Shown: positions 17,985 to 27,639, counted from the first letter of the stretch. The stretch: 64,000 nucleotides of DNA from Leptospira ryugenii (GCF_003114855.1 NZ_BFBB01000010.1:3612-67611); one strand, 5' to 3'. Notes: generated by a model not told the origin, from the letters alone. A program made the numbers and translations.

Positions 17985-18963
17985 GTTTTACTCCTGATTT
18001 TTGGCAATGTAGAACTGTTTCATCCAATTCAAAAAATAGGATGAATAATATGTCTGAGATACCCGAAATCGAGTCAATGAAAAATTTATCATCTAATTTA
18101 CCTTTGAAGTTATCAATGCAAAGAAATCCTAGAATTACTCTTTCATGCGGCTTCTCTTTATTTGGGACTAATGAAATTGGGATTACGGCACAAGCATTGT
18201 AATAATTATTCCATTTTGGATTAGAATTTGTGTATTTTCCCTCGTCGAAAAGAGATTTTAGATTGTTCGATATAAATTTAGTATCTTTGAAATCAGGACT
18301 ACAAATTGTATTAAAAGCTGTATTGTCTGTAGCATAGTAAATTTTAGGATGTTTTGCATCTATAAAATCACTCTCTTTACGTTCTCGGTAACTACTGGAA
18401 TCTCTAATAAATGTTTTAATCAAAATATCATTATCAATTTTTTTAATTAACTTTATAGTAATCGAACAGTCATCCTGAGTTACTTTATCACAATAGATTT
18501 TGATGTTATCGGCTAATGTAATTAAAAATTGAGTTAAACTATTAAAAGTATTGGTAGCAATAATTTCATCCACTTTTAATTTTTTCTTAGTAACCATATA
18601 ATTCAATTCTCTAAATGAATAGATGATATATCTCAAATGGTGTAGGACGTTATGGATTAACTTGCTTTGTGCTGTAATTATTTTTATAAAACTATTTAAT
18701 TTTTCTTCGATTTTGTAATGTTCGACTGGAATGGTAACCAATCGGTTTACTTTGAATCCATAGTATAAATTTGTTATTACTAAAGATAAAGATAATATCG
18801 CTACTGATAAAGCCATGGATATGAATGGAATTTTAAGTGCCTCGAGTTCAGGTGAGGTTTCATTAAAGTATAGGAATGCAATAGGCACTATTCCGATTAT
18901 CAAGCCGATTAAACTTGATATTCCGAAAACCCATGTAAATAGTTCATTTAAAAAGTTTTTCAT
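17941..18963 (-). CDS. Two-TM membrane protein with GAF-like C-terminus
   Basis: This 340-residue protein has two hydrophobic helices (about residues 12-32 and 44-66), then an alpha-helical linker and a C-terminal sensor-like domain. The latter has Y-Y-N-A-C-A-V-I-P-I, I-L-G-F-L-C-I-D-N-F-K and a terminal F-I-D-S-I-S-G-I-S helix, the core pattern of GAF domains, which bind small ligands. There is no kinase, cyclase or nuclease module. Membrane anchoring plus a ligand-sensing domain fits a defence effector or sensor, but no known system is recognised. It forms a two-gene cassette with the 57-residue ORF. Confidence 0.6.
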   Translation of the reverse strand: MKNFLNELFTWVFGISSLIGLIIGIVPIAFLYFNETSPELEALKIPFISMALSVAILSLSLVITNLYYGFKVNRLVTIPVEHYKIEEKLNSFIKIITAQSKLIHNVLHHLRYIIYSFRELNYMVTKKKLKVDEIIATNTFNSLTQFLITLADNIKIYCDKVTQDDCSITIKLIKKIDNDILIKTFIRDSSSYRERKESDFIDAKHPKIYYATDNTAFNTICSPDFKDTKFISNNLKSLFDEGKYTNSNPKWNNYYNACAVIPISLVPNKEKPHERVILGFLCIDNFKGKLDDKFFIDSISGISDILFILFFELDETVLHCQKSGVKHEQISKYVNWSQSR

Positions 18964-18979
18964 AATTTATTCCATTTAG

Positions 18980-19148
18980 CATTACGCACAAGCCTCAACG
19001 ACGTAGGCTGACCCTGAAGACCAACGGGAGGTTAGGGACTGGAACGAAACTTGCGCAGGCAAGGGGAGTGCCAGAAGGGGAATTTGCCGCAGGCCGAGCG
19101 AGGGCGAAGACCCAAAGCGAAGTGTTAAGTCGCTGTTATACGACGTGC
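18980..19148. repeat. attC-like site 2
   Basis: The left end is degenerate (GCATTACGCACAAGCCTCAACG instead of CATAACGAAATAGCCTTAACG), but the core and right half are standard. They end GTGTTAAGTCGCTGTTATACGACGTGC. The right flank TTATACGACGTGC (19136-19148) is complementary to GCATGTCGTATAA at 20388-20400, the far end of the PIN cassette, in 12 of 13 positions. Confidence 0.75.
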
Positions 19149-20368
19149 TAAAGACCATTTAGAAAGTTCTGTGCCAATTCATATAATGATTGTCCATCTT
19201 TATTTTCCCAATAGAAATTTCCATTGTCGTAGAAATATTCTCCATTGAATTCTGTAAATATCTTGGAGGTTAGAGGAGATATAGCATATTCATTATTATC
19301 AAAATTCCATCTCACATTGTTGCTTCTACCTAGTTTTCCAGTAACAATGCAGGTGAGTTTATTTTTGTGATCTTCGAAATTTATTCCGATTGGTAAATTT
19401 CTTTTTAGAAAAAGCAGATCATTTTCCTTTATTAATCTATTTTCAATTAGAAGATTAAATGTACGTTGATAATACTTTCGAGCTCTATCTTCTTCCTCTT
19501 CCTTTATTTCCCGAACGATTTCTCTATCTGAGCTAAATAATTCGAGAAAATTTGACAATTTAATAATATTAAATGATTTGCCACCAGAATAGTCAAAAAA
19601 TTCAGTAATCAGTTCAAATCTTGGAAAAAGAGCTTGTTGTTCGCTTCTATAGAACCAATCACTTTTTTCATCACCAGAAATGAATACTAAATCTTTTTTT
19701 TGTTCTGCTCCAATCTCTAGAATTGTTTTCCAAATTAAATAATCTCCAATGCCTAGATCTTCTTTTGCACTGTCTTTGAAACCTGGAGGGATTTTATGTT
19801 GATAGCGTTTTTCAAGTTCTTTTTTTATATTTATCTTTATTTCTTGGCTTAAATCTAAATCTTTTATTACTTCCTTTTTAAATAAATTTCTATATATTTC
19901 GGATACTGGATCATTGAAAGACCAAAGCTTTATTTCTTTAGCTAAAAATGTTATCTGTTCATTATATTTTTCTAATCTATAGTTAATTTCCTTCTCTAAT
20001 CTTTGAATTTCTTGATAAGAGGCAAGATTTGACAAAATAGGATAATTTCCAATTTTTATTGTTTTGGAATTATTTTTTTGACGATTAATTGTTTGAAATA
20101 ATTCTTTAATTTTGTTTGGTCTGTTATTCGCAAATTCCCTTGCAACTTGGCCTGGAATAAATAATCTTAGCTGATCTATGAGATTTTTATAGATTTCCGT
20201 TAGTTTTACCAAGCTTCCTGAGCTTGTAGAATAAGGAATCAACAAGGCATTTGTATCTATAACAAAAATACATTTTTCTTTAATTTCCTCAACTGAGATA
20301 GATTTTATTTCAAATATATCTGAAGCTTTCTTGTAGATTTCATTATTTATGAAAATATCATTTGTCAT
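19148..20368 (-). CDS. PIN-like domain ribonuclease (PIN_8 type)
   Basis: In this 406-residue protein the PIN-like fold starts with V-I-D-T-N-A-L-L (Asp38). It continues to a second acidic cluster in L-G-I-G-D-Y-L-I-W and a third in I-S-G-D-E-K-S-D-W, giving the acidic residues expected for Mg-dependent RNA cleavage. Between them lies a long charged helical insert (residues 90-200), typical of PIN_8/DUF4935-like proteins found in defence loci. The C-terminal 120 residues are unrelated and unknown. It is the only gene of its cassette; its stop codon overlaps the cassette flank. It probably degrades RNA upon activation, which is inference. Confidence 0.7.
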   Translation of the reverse strand: MTNDIFINNEIYKKASDIFEIKSISVEEIKEKCIFVIDTNALLIPYSTSSGSLVKLTEIYKNLIDQLRLFIPGQVAREFANNRPNKIKELFQTINRQKNNSKTIKIGNYPILSNLASYQEIQRLEKEINYRLEKYNEQITFLAKEIKLWSFNDPVSEIYRNLFKKEVIKDLDLSQEIKINIKKELEKRYQHKIPPGFKDSAKEDLGIGDYLIWKTILEIGAEQKKDLVFISGDEKSDWFYRSEQQALFPRFELITEFFDYSGGKSFNIIKLSNFLELFSSDREIVREIKEEEEDRARKYYQRTFNLLIENRLIKENDLLFLKRNLPIGINFEDHKNKLTCIVTGKLGRSNNVRWNFDNNEYAISPLTSKIFTEFNGEYFYDNGNFYWENKDGQSLYELAQNFLNGL

Positions 20369-20387
20369 TTATTTTCTCCTTTTTTTC

Positions 20388-20563
20388 GCATGTCGTATAA
20401 AGAAATAGCCTTAACGACGTAGGCTGGCCCTGAGTCCCAACGGGACGTTAGGGACTGGAACGACACTTGCGAATGCAAGGGGAGTGCAAGAAGCCTATGT
20501 GTCGCAGACCGAGCGAGAGCTTGTCCCGAAGCGAAGCGTTAAGGCGCTGTTATCTGCAGTGCC
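20388..20563. repeat. attC-like site 3
   Basis: The left box is TATAAAG, one change from TATAACG. The L boxes are GCCTTAAC and GTTAAGGC, and the right box is GTTATCTGC (from 20549). The central AGTCCC/GGGACT and CTTGC/GCAAG arms are as in site 1. The right flank TTATCTGCAGTGCC (20550-20563) pairs with GGCATTACAGATAA (24246-24259) across the 3.7 kb ABC-3C cassette, 12 of 14 positions. Confidence 0.8.
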
Positions 20564-20569
20564 AGTTTT

Positions 20570-22495
20570 TTAAGTAAGTAGATTGGTTGGAATTAATTTT
20601 AGTTTTCCATCCCACCATTTTTCTACGACATGCTTTTGATACCATGGATATGGTAAATCTGCATGATCAGTCAGTATAATTTGGAATCCTGCATTTTTAA
20701 CAAACGATTCTAATAATTTAAACATTTTAATCACTGAAATATTATCTGTATTTTTTACTTTTTTGTCTCTAGTTTGAGGGGGGAAGAATGCTTGAGTAGG
20801 TTGATCGAAGAAAATGAAGTTTGGTATTGGTAGTTTTTGTTCTGCAAACCATTTGTGGAATACCAGGTAAGTAATTAGATGGATAGATACCCAGTTTTCC
20901 CCGCTTCCCATCGTATTCATTGGTATTGGTCCTTCCTTAGTATCTGCAACTACCGTTAATTTTTTTAAATCAAATCTGAAAGGATACTCTGAGTGTTCTA
21001 ATTTTAGATTCTTAGCGGCCTTAGATATTTCACTTGAAATCAATGAAAGTATTGAATTTAACTTTTGATCTATAGATTCATTCTCAATTTGGGTTTCAAG
21101 ATTCGAGATTTTTTCCTTTAACAGAATTAAGTTAGAGTTTTCTGGTTTATTTGGAATGAAATCTTTGATAGTATCATAATAGTAGGAGATTCTTCCTCTT
21201 ACTAAATTTTTTAGATTTTGTTGATCATTAAATTCTTGTATGCGTATAGTACTATTTTTTAATGAGATTATTTGTTGGTTAATTTGATTAAGATCGTTTT
21301 TTAAAATTTCTTTTTTTTCTGCAGATCGATTAATGAGTTTTTGAAGATGAGGTAAGTCGGAAGAAAGTTCATCTAATTGTTGGTTAATTCTTCGTAAATT
21401 CTTGTTTATTTCAATAACAGTTGGGATTTTTTTATTTAACTTTGAATTACATAAAGGGCAGGTTGGATTTAGACTTAATTTCTCTGGTATTAGTCCTATG
21501 CTTTCTAATCTAGATTTTTGTTCACGATTTTCATTGCTATATCCGCTTGCATTTAACTGCAGATTTTTATACTCTTCAATATCCTCACTAATTTTCTTAT
21601 ATTCTTCTCTGAGATTATTATGAATTGAATTTAGTCGATTTAATTCATCTTGAGATTGACTTTCTGGAATTCTGTTTTCATTTATGTTCTCAATTGCATT
21701 CAATAAAATTTGCTTTATCTCAGCAAAATCAGCAGAAAATTCTGTATCTTGATCTAGTAAGCCTGCGGAAATTGCCTCAGTTATCATCGAATGTGCCGTT
21801 GATACCTCATTATCAATATTTTTGAAATTTTTCGTTTCTTCTGATTCAATTTTATTTAATTCTATTTTTAATTTTTTCAATTCATCTTGTTTCGCTAAAA
21901 AATCTAAGGACACGGCGCCAAGAAAGTAGGGCATATAATCTTTTATACTTTGAGGTAAGAAGGGCTCACCTTGTCTATGAAACAAAAGATTTTTATTGGC
22001 TATTTCTCCTTGCTCTTGAAAACAGTAAATGAGTGCTTTGGAAATATTCGCTAAGCCAGTTTGTCTCGTTTGATTCGGTTTTAGTTCGTGAGAGTATTCA
22101 GTTATATTGCAGAATTCATTTAAAACTGTAGTAAGGCCTTCTAAATTTATATTCTGGCTTAATTCAGTATTGTTTTCAATATTGATTCGTTTTCCCCTTT
22201 CAATATAGATTTCTTCTGACGTTAAATATCCATTTTTTGGATTTTTTCTCGCGATGAAAATTTCTTCAGATTTTTTTGACAATATAATCCCGTACCAAAG
22301 TGTATTGTTAGGTATAACACCAGCGGGTATACTGCTTTTGCTAGCTGCCATACAATAGTTTACAATATGAATTAACGCTGATTTTCCTGTTTTTGAGCCA
22401 CCGGTTATAATATTTAATGTATTTAACTCAAAAGATAAAATTCTAATTTTACCATTTTTTAAAAATAGTATTATCTGTTTTAATTGAACATTCAA
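20570..22495 (-). CDS. ABC-3C system ATPase (DUF3732, Rad50-like zinc hook)
   Basis: I place the start at TTG 22495, overlapping the upstream TGA (TTGA) with AGGAG just before, giving 641 residues that begin with the usual short lead-in to Walker A. An upstream ATG at 22561 would add 22 residues. Walker A is GGSKTGKS (residues 32-39). Two long coiled coils flank a zinc-hook motif C-P-L-C, and the end has M-G-S-G-E-N-W (ABC signature) and F-I-F-F-D-Q-P-T (Walker B). This is the SMC/Rad50-like ATPase of three-component ABC conflict systems, thought to sense or act on nucleoprotein and license the partner effector. It is the third gene of an operon with the middle component and the nuclease-like protein. 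Confidence 0.85.
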   Translation of the reverse strand: MNVQLKQIILFLKNGKIRILSFELNTLNIITGGSKTGKSALIHIVNYCMAASKSSIPAGVIPNNTLWYGIILSKKSEEIFIARKNPKNGYLTSEEIYIERGKRINIENNTELSQNINLEGLTTVLNEFCNITEYSHELKPNQTRQTGLANISKALIYCFQEQGEIANKNLLFHRQGEPFLPQSIKDYMPYFLGAVSLDFLAKQDELKKLKIELNKIESEETKNFKNIDNEVSTAHSMITEAISAGLLDQDTEFSADFAEIKQILLNAIENINENRIPESQSQDELNRLNSIHNNLREEYKKISEDIEEYKNLQLNASGYSNENREQKSRLESIGLIPEKLSLNPTCPLCNSKLNKKIPTVIEINKNLRRINQQLDELSSDLPHLQKLINRSAEKKEILKNDLNQINQQIISLKNSTIRIQEFNDQQNLKNLVRGRISYYYDTIKDFIPNKPENSNLILLKEKISNLETQIENESIDQKLNSILSLISSEISKAAKNLKLEHSEYPFRFDLKKLTVVADTKEGPIPMNTMGSGENWVSIHLITYLVFHKWFAEQKLPIPNFIFFDQPTQAFFPPQTRDKKVKNTDNISVIKMFKLLESFVKNAGFQIILTDHADLPYPWYQKHVVEKWWDGKLKLIPTNLLT

Positions 22496-22992
22496 GGTTT
22501 TACTCCTAGCAAAGCAAATATTGTCTCGGGTTTTCCTGATATAGAAATCCAACGCCCGCAAAATGCTGCTTTTTCAAAACATAGATTAACTTCAGGAGTA
22601 AAACCAATGTTATGGTAGTCTGACTTTTGGATCGTTTTAACTGGAGTAAGATTTTCATCTGAAAAACGGAATAGATCGTGGGAACAGCCAAATAATATCG
22701 CCTCGGACACATAAGGTTTTAGAGATTTAGTGCGCTTTGGATATGATATTCTAAATCTAGTATTTTCTTCTTTGGCTAGCCAACTTCCAAATTTAGTCCC
22801 AAGAGTTTTAGGAATTGCGAATCTAGTTTGTTTGTGCAGTACTATAGATGCTATTAAATACGAGAAAACGTACGGCATATTTTTTTTTGACTCGTGAAAA
22901 AATCCCTGTGCCGAAAAGTAAATTATTAATGATAAGAAAGCTGGGTTAAGTAAGTTAGCTTCCTCTAAATTTCGTTCAATCCAAATTTTCAT
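22492..22992 (-). CDS. ABC-3C middle component
   Basis: This 166-residue helical protein starts W-I-E-R-N-L-E-E-A-N-L-L-N-P-A-F. This is the recognisable opening of three-component ABC middle-component proteins, which bridge the ATPase and effector. It has no membrane segment or catalytic motif. It overlaps the ATPase start by TTGA and lies 18 bases after the nuclease-like gene, so all three are translated from one mRNA. Confidence 0.75.
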   Translation of the reverse strand: MKIWIERNLEEANLLNPAFLSLIIYFSAQGFFHESKKNMPYVFSYLIASIVLHKQTRFAIPKTLGTKFGSWLAKEENTRFRISYPKRTKSLKPYVSEAILFGCSHDLFRFSDENLTPVKTIQKSDYHNIGFTPEVNLCFEKAAFCGRWISISGKPETIFALLGVKP

Positions 22993-23010
22993 CTAACTTA
23001 TAGCTCCAGA

Positions 23011-24189
23011 TCAAATTAAAGAGTCTAGTAAAGATCTGTAGTCTGGATGCCAACCTACTTTCTTATTATCAGATAAGATCTGTAAAGAACCTCTGGTTAT
23101 AAATGCTTCATGGCAATTTACTCTTATTGGAATATTTGCCTCTTGTTCAGCCCATCTATATAATTTTTTAGCTAGTTTAATTTTTTCTTCATTAGAAGTA
23201 TTATCTTCAAGTTCATCAAAAGTTGCCTTAAATAAAATGTCCCATTCTTCTATTAATTTATTTTCATATTTTTCTATATCCCCAACTAATAATAAGTCTT
23301 CCCTTATCCATCGAGATCTTTGTTCAATGGCTCTATAGTAATTGTTGACTGCAAATGGGATACGATTAGTATTTATATTTGCAAGTTGTAACTGCTTTAC
23401 AAAAATATAATTCTTATATATTTCATGATCTACAATTGCATTTACTAATTCTGAATCGATCGGAAGGTTGTCTTGCTTAAATCCTTCCCGTAATTCATTT
23501 ATTTTTGAATCGATTTCGTTACCTGGTATCATAATATAAGAATTTGGATTTTTAATATCTTTTAGAATTCGCGAAAACCACCATCCTTCTAGATATTCGA
23601 TGAAAATATTTAATTTTTCTCGATCACAAATTCCCCATAAAGAAGAGTGTAAGTTTTTAGTTATTCCAGCATGATCAATTGCATTATCAATAACAATAAT
23701 TGTATCTAATAAATTAAGTCTTTCGTTCTTATCTAGAGCTTTAAAATCTGAAAATATTTTTTGAAGATCCTTGTTTTTTGAAGTTAAGGAAACATTGTGA
23801 AAAATTTGCTCGGCAGTTGTAACATTTCTATTTTCAAGTTTAAGAAAACTTAAAGCACTACCATCAGCTGCTTTTGAAGTAGTAATCAAATATCTTTTTA
23901 TGTCGGAATTGTTGAAGCCAGATTTCAATTGATCAATCCATATTCTAACTGATTTCCAAATATCTAAGCTACTATCTGTTAAATTCGCAAACCTATTTAG
24001 ATGAAGTTTTGTCTGTAATAACTCAAAACTCTTTCCTTTTGATTCGAAATGAATATCATCCAGCGATTCAATAAAAACTATTACGCATGGATCGTTTTTT
24101 AGTCTATTGAGTGTTTCCAATAATGCCAGTCTACATTGATATAGGTAACCAGCCAATGAAGGACTCGCCGAAAATGCATTTACTGTCAT
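23011..24189 (-). CDS. ABC-3C effector with Cap4-like (DUF4297) nuclease N-terminus
   Basis: The N-terminus of this 392-residue protein has G-Y-L-Y-Q-C-R-x-A-L-L, then I-E-S-L-D-D-I (Glu41, Asp44/45) and E-L-L-Q-T-K (Gln59, Lys61). This is the D ... QxK layout of DUF4297/restriction-like dsDNA endonucleases such as Cap4. The C-terminal part (N-Y-Y-R-A-I-E-Q-R-S-R-W-I-R-E-D-L-L ... Y-E-x-x-L-x-E-E-W) is the typical ABC-3C C-terminal domain. It is first in the operon. By analogy it cuts DNA when the ATPase detects infection; this is family-based inference, not shown here. Confidence 0.75.
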   Translation of the reverse strand: MTVNAFSASPSLAGYLYQCRLALLETLNRLKNDPCVIVFIESLDDIHFESKGKSFELLQTKLHLNRFANLTDSSLDIWKSVRIWIDQLKSGFNNSDIKRYLITTSKAADGSALSFLKLENRNVTTAEQIFHNVSLTSKNKDLQKIFSDFKALDKNERLNLLDTIIVIDNAIDHAGITKNLHSSLWGICDREKLNIFIEYLEGWWFSRILKDIKNPNSYIMIPGNEIDSKINELREGFKQDNLPIDSELVNAIVDHEIYKNYIFVKQLQLANINTNRIPFAVNNYYRAIEQRSRWIREDLLLVGDIEKYENKLIEEWDILFKATFDELEDNTSNEEKIKLAKKLYRWAEQEANIPIRVNCHEAFITRGSLQILSDNKKVGWHPDYRSLLDSLI

Positions 24190-24245
24190 TTTGATTTATC
24201 TCTTTTTATCAGTTTCGGTAGATTCTTGTAATTTATTAAAAAAAT

Positions 24246-24423
24246 GGCATTACAGATAACGAAATAGCCTTAACGACGTAGGCTGACCCTGAGTCCCAAC
24301 GGGACGTTAGGGACTGGAACGACACTTGCGCAAGCAAGGGGAGTGCCAGAAGCCTATGTGTCGTAGACCGAGCGAGGGCTTGACCCGAAGCGAAGCGTTA
24401 AGGCGCTGTTATACGCAGTAGCG
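24246..24423. repeat. attC-like site 4
   Basis: TAAC (24257-24260), GCCTTAAC, central arms, GTTAAGGC, GTTA (24408-24411). It is nearly identical to sites 3 and 1. Its left flank closes the ABC-3C cassette (see site 3). Its right flank, TTATACGCAGTAGCG, starts the DUF4393 cassette. Confidence 0.8.
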
Positions 24424-24440
24424 TTTTAGAGTATCAGTCA

Positions 24441-25148
24441 TTATAAGGATTCGAAGACGTCTGGTATGCTTGCTTCAGCAAATAATTTGCCAAATTCACT
24501 TAGTTTTCTATCTGATATCACTCTTCCACCAATTTGCATTCCTGTAGCATTTCTAATTGGTAAATCATTCTGCGTTTTCCAAGTTCCGGCTATTGTTAAG
24601 CTATTTAAATGATCCATGTACATCCAAATCTTATCAGGAAATGAAAGTTTATTTAATGGAAATTCTTCTTTTGTTGTACGAAGATTAATTATTTGATTGT
24701 TAACGTAATCCCATTCTTGCTCTACTCGATAACTTTGTCTTTTTAAGTAGAACAAAATTATCGCTTCATCTTCGCTTAATTGTTGGATAATTTTAGGAAA
24801 TGCAGGATGTGCTTTATCTTGAGTTGTCTTATCTATAGCCTTTGCTAGTAAATTTGAAAACATTTCTCCGATTATAGATTCATTTTCAATGTATACCATC
24901 GATTCAATGATAGGACCTACTAACTGCGGATGTCCTTCTACTAAGTTTTCTTCTTTGACTTTCCCGGCGACTTTTTCTAGGAACGCTTTCCACCTATCGT
25001 GTTTTGCAGCCAAATAATCTATACCAGCAAAGGCAAATCGTGCTACTTTCACTGAATTTTTTAAAAGGTCGCCAATCTCCTTTACGGATGGACTTAGTAG
25101 ATCTTTATAAATTTCTTTTGCTACGATCTTAGACTCTGATTTTCCCAT
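24441..25148 (-). CDS. DUF4393 (Abi-alpha-like) protein
   Basis: This 235-residue protein matches DUF4393 in layout: an N-terminal helix with E-I-G-D-L-L-K-N-S-V-K, A-A-K-H-D-R-W, then the conserved P-Q-L-V-G-P-I-I-E-S and M-F-S-N-L-L-A-K-A-I-D segment, and A-H-P-A-F-P-K-I-I-Q-Q-L-S-x-D-E-A. DUF4393 proteins, sometimes called Abi-alpha, occur in phage-resistance loci; their mechanism is not known to me. It is second in a two-gene cassette operon (33-base gap). No signal peptide or membrane segment is present. Confidence 0.7.
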   Translation of the reverse strand: MGKSESKIVAKEIYKDLLSPSVKEIGDLLKNSVKVARFAFAGIDYLAAKHDRWKAFLEKVAGKVKEENLVEGHPQLVGPIIESMVYIENESIIGEMFSNLLAKAIDKTTQDKAHPAFPKIIQQLSEDEAIILFYLKRQSYRVEQEWDYVNNQIINLRTTKEEFPLNKLSFPDKIWMYMDHLNSLTIAGTWKTQNDLPIRNATGMQIGGRVISDRKLSEFGKLFAEASIPDVFESL

Positions 25149-25181
25149 TATAACTTTCCAATTTATTGGTTTATAAAAATA

Positions 25182-25802
25182 CTATTGAAATGCAAGTTTA
25201 TACAATTTTTTTCCTTGGTCACTTATTTTTATTTGACTTCCATTTCTTTGCGATAAGCCAGCTGTTGTTAAGTATCCTTCCCGGAAATCTCGTGGAACTG
25301 AAATATTTTTTTCTAGATCGGTATTATTTAAAATTTCTTTAAGAAATTGAATTCCAAGTATATGTAAGTCGTAAACAGTTAAAGTTAATATATAAAACTC
25401 ATCCCAAGTTAAAATACCATTTAGATATTTGTCGAATAGTTTTGAGTATACTTTTATTTTTTCCTCTTCAATTGATTTATCTATAATTTCTAGCAGATGA
25501 TTTGCAATCTTTTCTCTTTTATCGGGATCGCTAATTTCTAATTTAAAAGCAGCAAATGCTTCAGAATTTTTTACATTCTCAGATGATTTGATGAATAAGG
25601 TAAATTTTCTTATAAAAAGTTGATCCTTAATGGTGAATCCAATTTTCCCAAGACTAATAACTGAACTAACTATTGGTATATCTTTTAATACACCGTCCAC
25701 AAGGTCTAGATTATCAATTGCTACTTCACCCAAATTTGAAAGAATGCTTGCAGTTTCTGGTGTGATACTATCGATTAATTTTTTGTTTGTTTCGAATTCC
25801 AT
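25182..25802 (-). CDS. Helical protein of unknown function, partner of DUF4393
   Basis: This 206-residue protein has an N-terminal amphipathic region with D-I-P-I-V-S-S-V-I-S-L-G-K (possibly membrane-associating), then F-x-x-F-K-L-E-I-S-D-P-D-K-R-E-K and W-D-E-F-Y-I-L. It resembles a widespread hypothetical family found in defence islands. The ATG is 24 bases from the left end of the IS481-type element, so its native promoter may have been displaced by the insertion. Function unknown. Confidence 0.6.
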   Translation of the reverse strand: MEFETNKKLIDSITPETASILSNLGEVAIDNLDLVDGVLKDIPIVSSVISLGKIGFTIKDQLFIRKFTLFIKSSENVKNSEAFAAFKLEISDPDKREKIANHLLEIIDKSIEEEKIKVYSKLFDKYLNGILTWDEFYILTLTVYDLHILGIQFLKEILNNTDLEKNISVPRDFREGYLTTAGLSQRNGSQIKISDQGKKLYKLAFQ

Positions 25803-25826
25803 TATTATCCTCTATTTATTTTGGTA

Positions 25827-27172
25827 TGACTTCAAGAGATAGGTAACGGTTATGCGGCGTGAGAAGGGTAACGCTTTTTAGTAACCTTTCTTGGTTTATG
25901 AACTTTGTATGAATCTGGGTCAGAAATAAGCGAGAAGAAATCATTGTCTATAACACCTAATTTGTTATTAGCAAACCAGATGGAATAATGATCACCCTCT
26001 CTTTTGATTCCGACATTGAACCCATTGAACGGATTACCGATCATGATGAGATGTCCAAGCCAATTGATGTAACCTCTGTCGTTAACATGTCTCTGTTTGA
26101 ATCCAAAAGGGTAAGTGAGTAAGAGATCAGCGTTAGGATCAAAAAGCTTTTCTGACTTCACATAGACTTGTTCCGGAGTTTTCATGTTAAGAGACTCGTG
26201 TGGTCTTTCTCTGTTAAATTCAATTCTCCATTTATCGAAGATTTTTTGGTGTAATGTAATGTTTCCAACGATCTCATGTTGTAGTTCACGAGCCATGTCT
26301 TTATGCATACGTTCATGAGCGCCATTCTGGTAAGGTTTTCCTGGTTCAATCCGATCGAGCTTAATCCCCAGAGAGAGCCACCAAACAGATAGCTTGGTTA
26401 GACCTAGAAGGGATTGCATAGAAGCAAAAGGCGGTCCGTTGTCAGATCGGATGATCTCAGGAAGCCCATAGATCTTAAATAACCTAATGAATTCGGCTTT
26501 AACAGAAGGGATATCGCCTTTGCTCAGGGTCTTGATGGACAGAATGTATTTGGAATAATCGTCTCTGATTGTGAGAGGGTTAACCTTTTCTGAATCAGCA
26601 GTATACCACCATCCTTTGAAGTCTACAGTCCAAATATGATTTGCGTGAGTAGACTTTTCTGGTAGAGAAATCCTTTCTCCCAAAATGTTTGACTCTCTTT
26701 CTCTTCTTCGGTAATGTAAGTCCAGCTTTTTGGAAGATGCGATCAAGAGTAGATTTGTCTGGAGGTTTTACATCTGGAAACTTTCTCTTGTAAAGTTCGA
26801 GAATCTTCTTTGATCCCCAAAACTTCTTATTGTTCTTGAGCTTAATGAGCTCGAGAACGACATCTTCCGGAATCTTCTTTGGTGAGCTCTTCGGAGTTCT
26901 CTTCTTGTCGAGAAGCCCAGCTTTTCCCTCGGTTAAAAACCTTTCTTTCCATTTGTATCCACACTTTGTAGATATCCCGAATTCTGCACAGAGCTGAGTG
27001 AAATTAACTCCTTTCTCAAAGCTCGCCATAACGAAATCCAATCTTAAATCCACGACCTGATTCTCCTTCCAAGGCATCCCCATAGCCCTCCTAAAAAGGT
27101 GTTCTAGGGGATGAGAAACCAGAAAGTGTTACCTATGTCTTGCTACAAAAGTGTTACCCATGTCCTGAGGCA
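25827..27172 (-). mobile_element. IS481-type insertion sequence (about 1.35 kb)
   Basis: The ends are imperfect inverted repeats, read inward: TGACTTCAAGAGATAGGTAAC (25827-25847) and TGCCTCAGGACATGGGTAAC (27153-27172). The right end carries a tandem motif GTGTTACCyATGTCyTG at 27127 and 27151. The transposase frame is broken. No clear target-site duplication is visible. It sits inside the DUF4393 cassette between the operon start and the attC-like site. Confidence 0.75.
25850..27083 (-). pseudogene. IS481-family transposase, frameshifted
   Basis: The first frame (27083-26595) encodes an N-terminal helix-turn-helix (F-T-Q-L-C-A-E-F-G-I-S ... G-Y-K-W-K-E-R-F) and the P-D-K-S-T-L linker. The second frame (26746-25850) encodes the DDE integrase core: W-T-V-D-F-K-G-W-W, L-P-E-I-I-R-S-D-N-G-P-P-F, and E-R-M-H-K-D. 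They join in a purine-rich run near 26690, needing a one-base shift (+1 or -2). IS481 transposases are normally one ORF and this run is not a classical -1 slippery site, so I favour an inactivating indel. The catalytic D, D and E are all still encoded. Confidence 0.75.
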
Positions 27173-27187
27173 TACATTTAAACACTT

Positions 27188-27370
27188 TCGCATAACGAAT
27201 TAGGATTACCGACGTAGGCTGACCCTGAGTCCCGGAACGGGACGTTAGGGACTGGCACGTTACTTGCGGATGCAAGGGTAGTGACAGAAAGCCTATGTGT
27301 CGCAGACCGAGCGAGGGCGAAGACCCGAAGCGAAGCGTTAAGGCGCTGTTATCTGCTGTGCCGCGCCCCC
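27188..27370. repeat. attC-like site 5
   Basis: Left box GCATAAC (27190-27196) and right box GTTATCTGC (from 27348), with the usual core; L'' is slightly altered (GGATTACCG). The right flank TTATCTGCTGTGCCGCGCCCCC matches, as reverse complement, 20 of 22 positions at 31271-31292. This is the longest complementarity in the array and encloses the DRT3 cassette. The match of its left flank to the start of the IS-bearing cassette is weak. Confidence 0.8.
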
Positions 27371-27423
27371 GATGTCTAACCGAGCGAAGCCACGGAAGGC
27401 GTCGCCGGTTAGCGAATGCCTAT

Positions 27424-27639
27424 CTAATCTTTGTCTTTAGAAAACTCAGCATTCACTTCACCTAAGGCTTTTCTTTGCTGATTAGAAAATTTGCGAAAGT
27501 TTCGAATAGTTTCTCTAAGACCTTTCGTGGTCTTAATTTGTCTTAGCAATACTTTGCATTGATCAGATTGTGAAACCAATGTATTTTCCTCTTCCGGTGT
27601 AAGATATTTGGTTGGTAAAACTGAAATTGAATGATTCAA
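27424..27639 (-). CDS. Small hypothetical protein downstream of DRT3
   Basis: This 71-residue ORF with a TTG start is charged and helical (R-E-T-I-R-N-F-R-K-F-S-N-Q-Q-R-K). It lies between the candidate DRT3 RNA and the attC-like site. No ribosome site is evident. It may be a third gene of the cassette or a chance ORF. Confidence 0.3.
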   Translation of the reverse strand: MNHSISVLPTKYLTPEEENTLVSQSDQCKVLLRQIKTTKGLRETIRNFRKFSNQQRKALGEVNAEFSKDKD

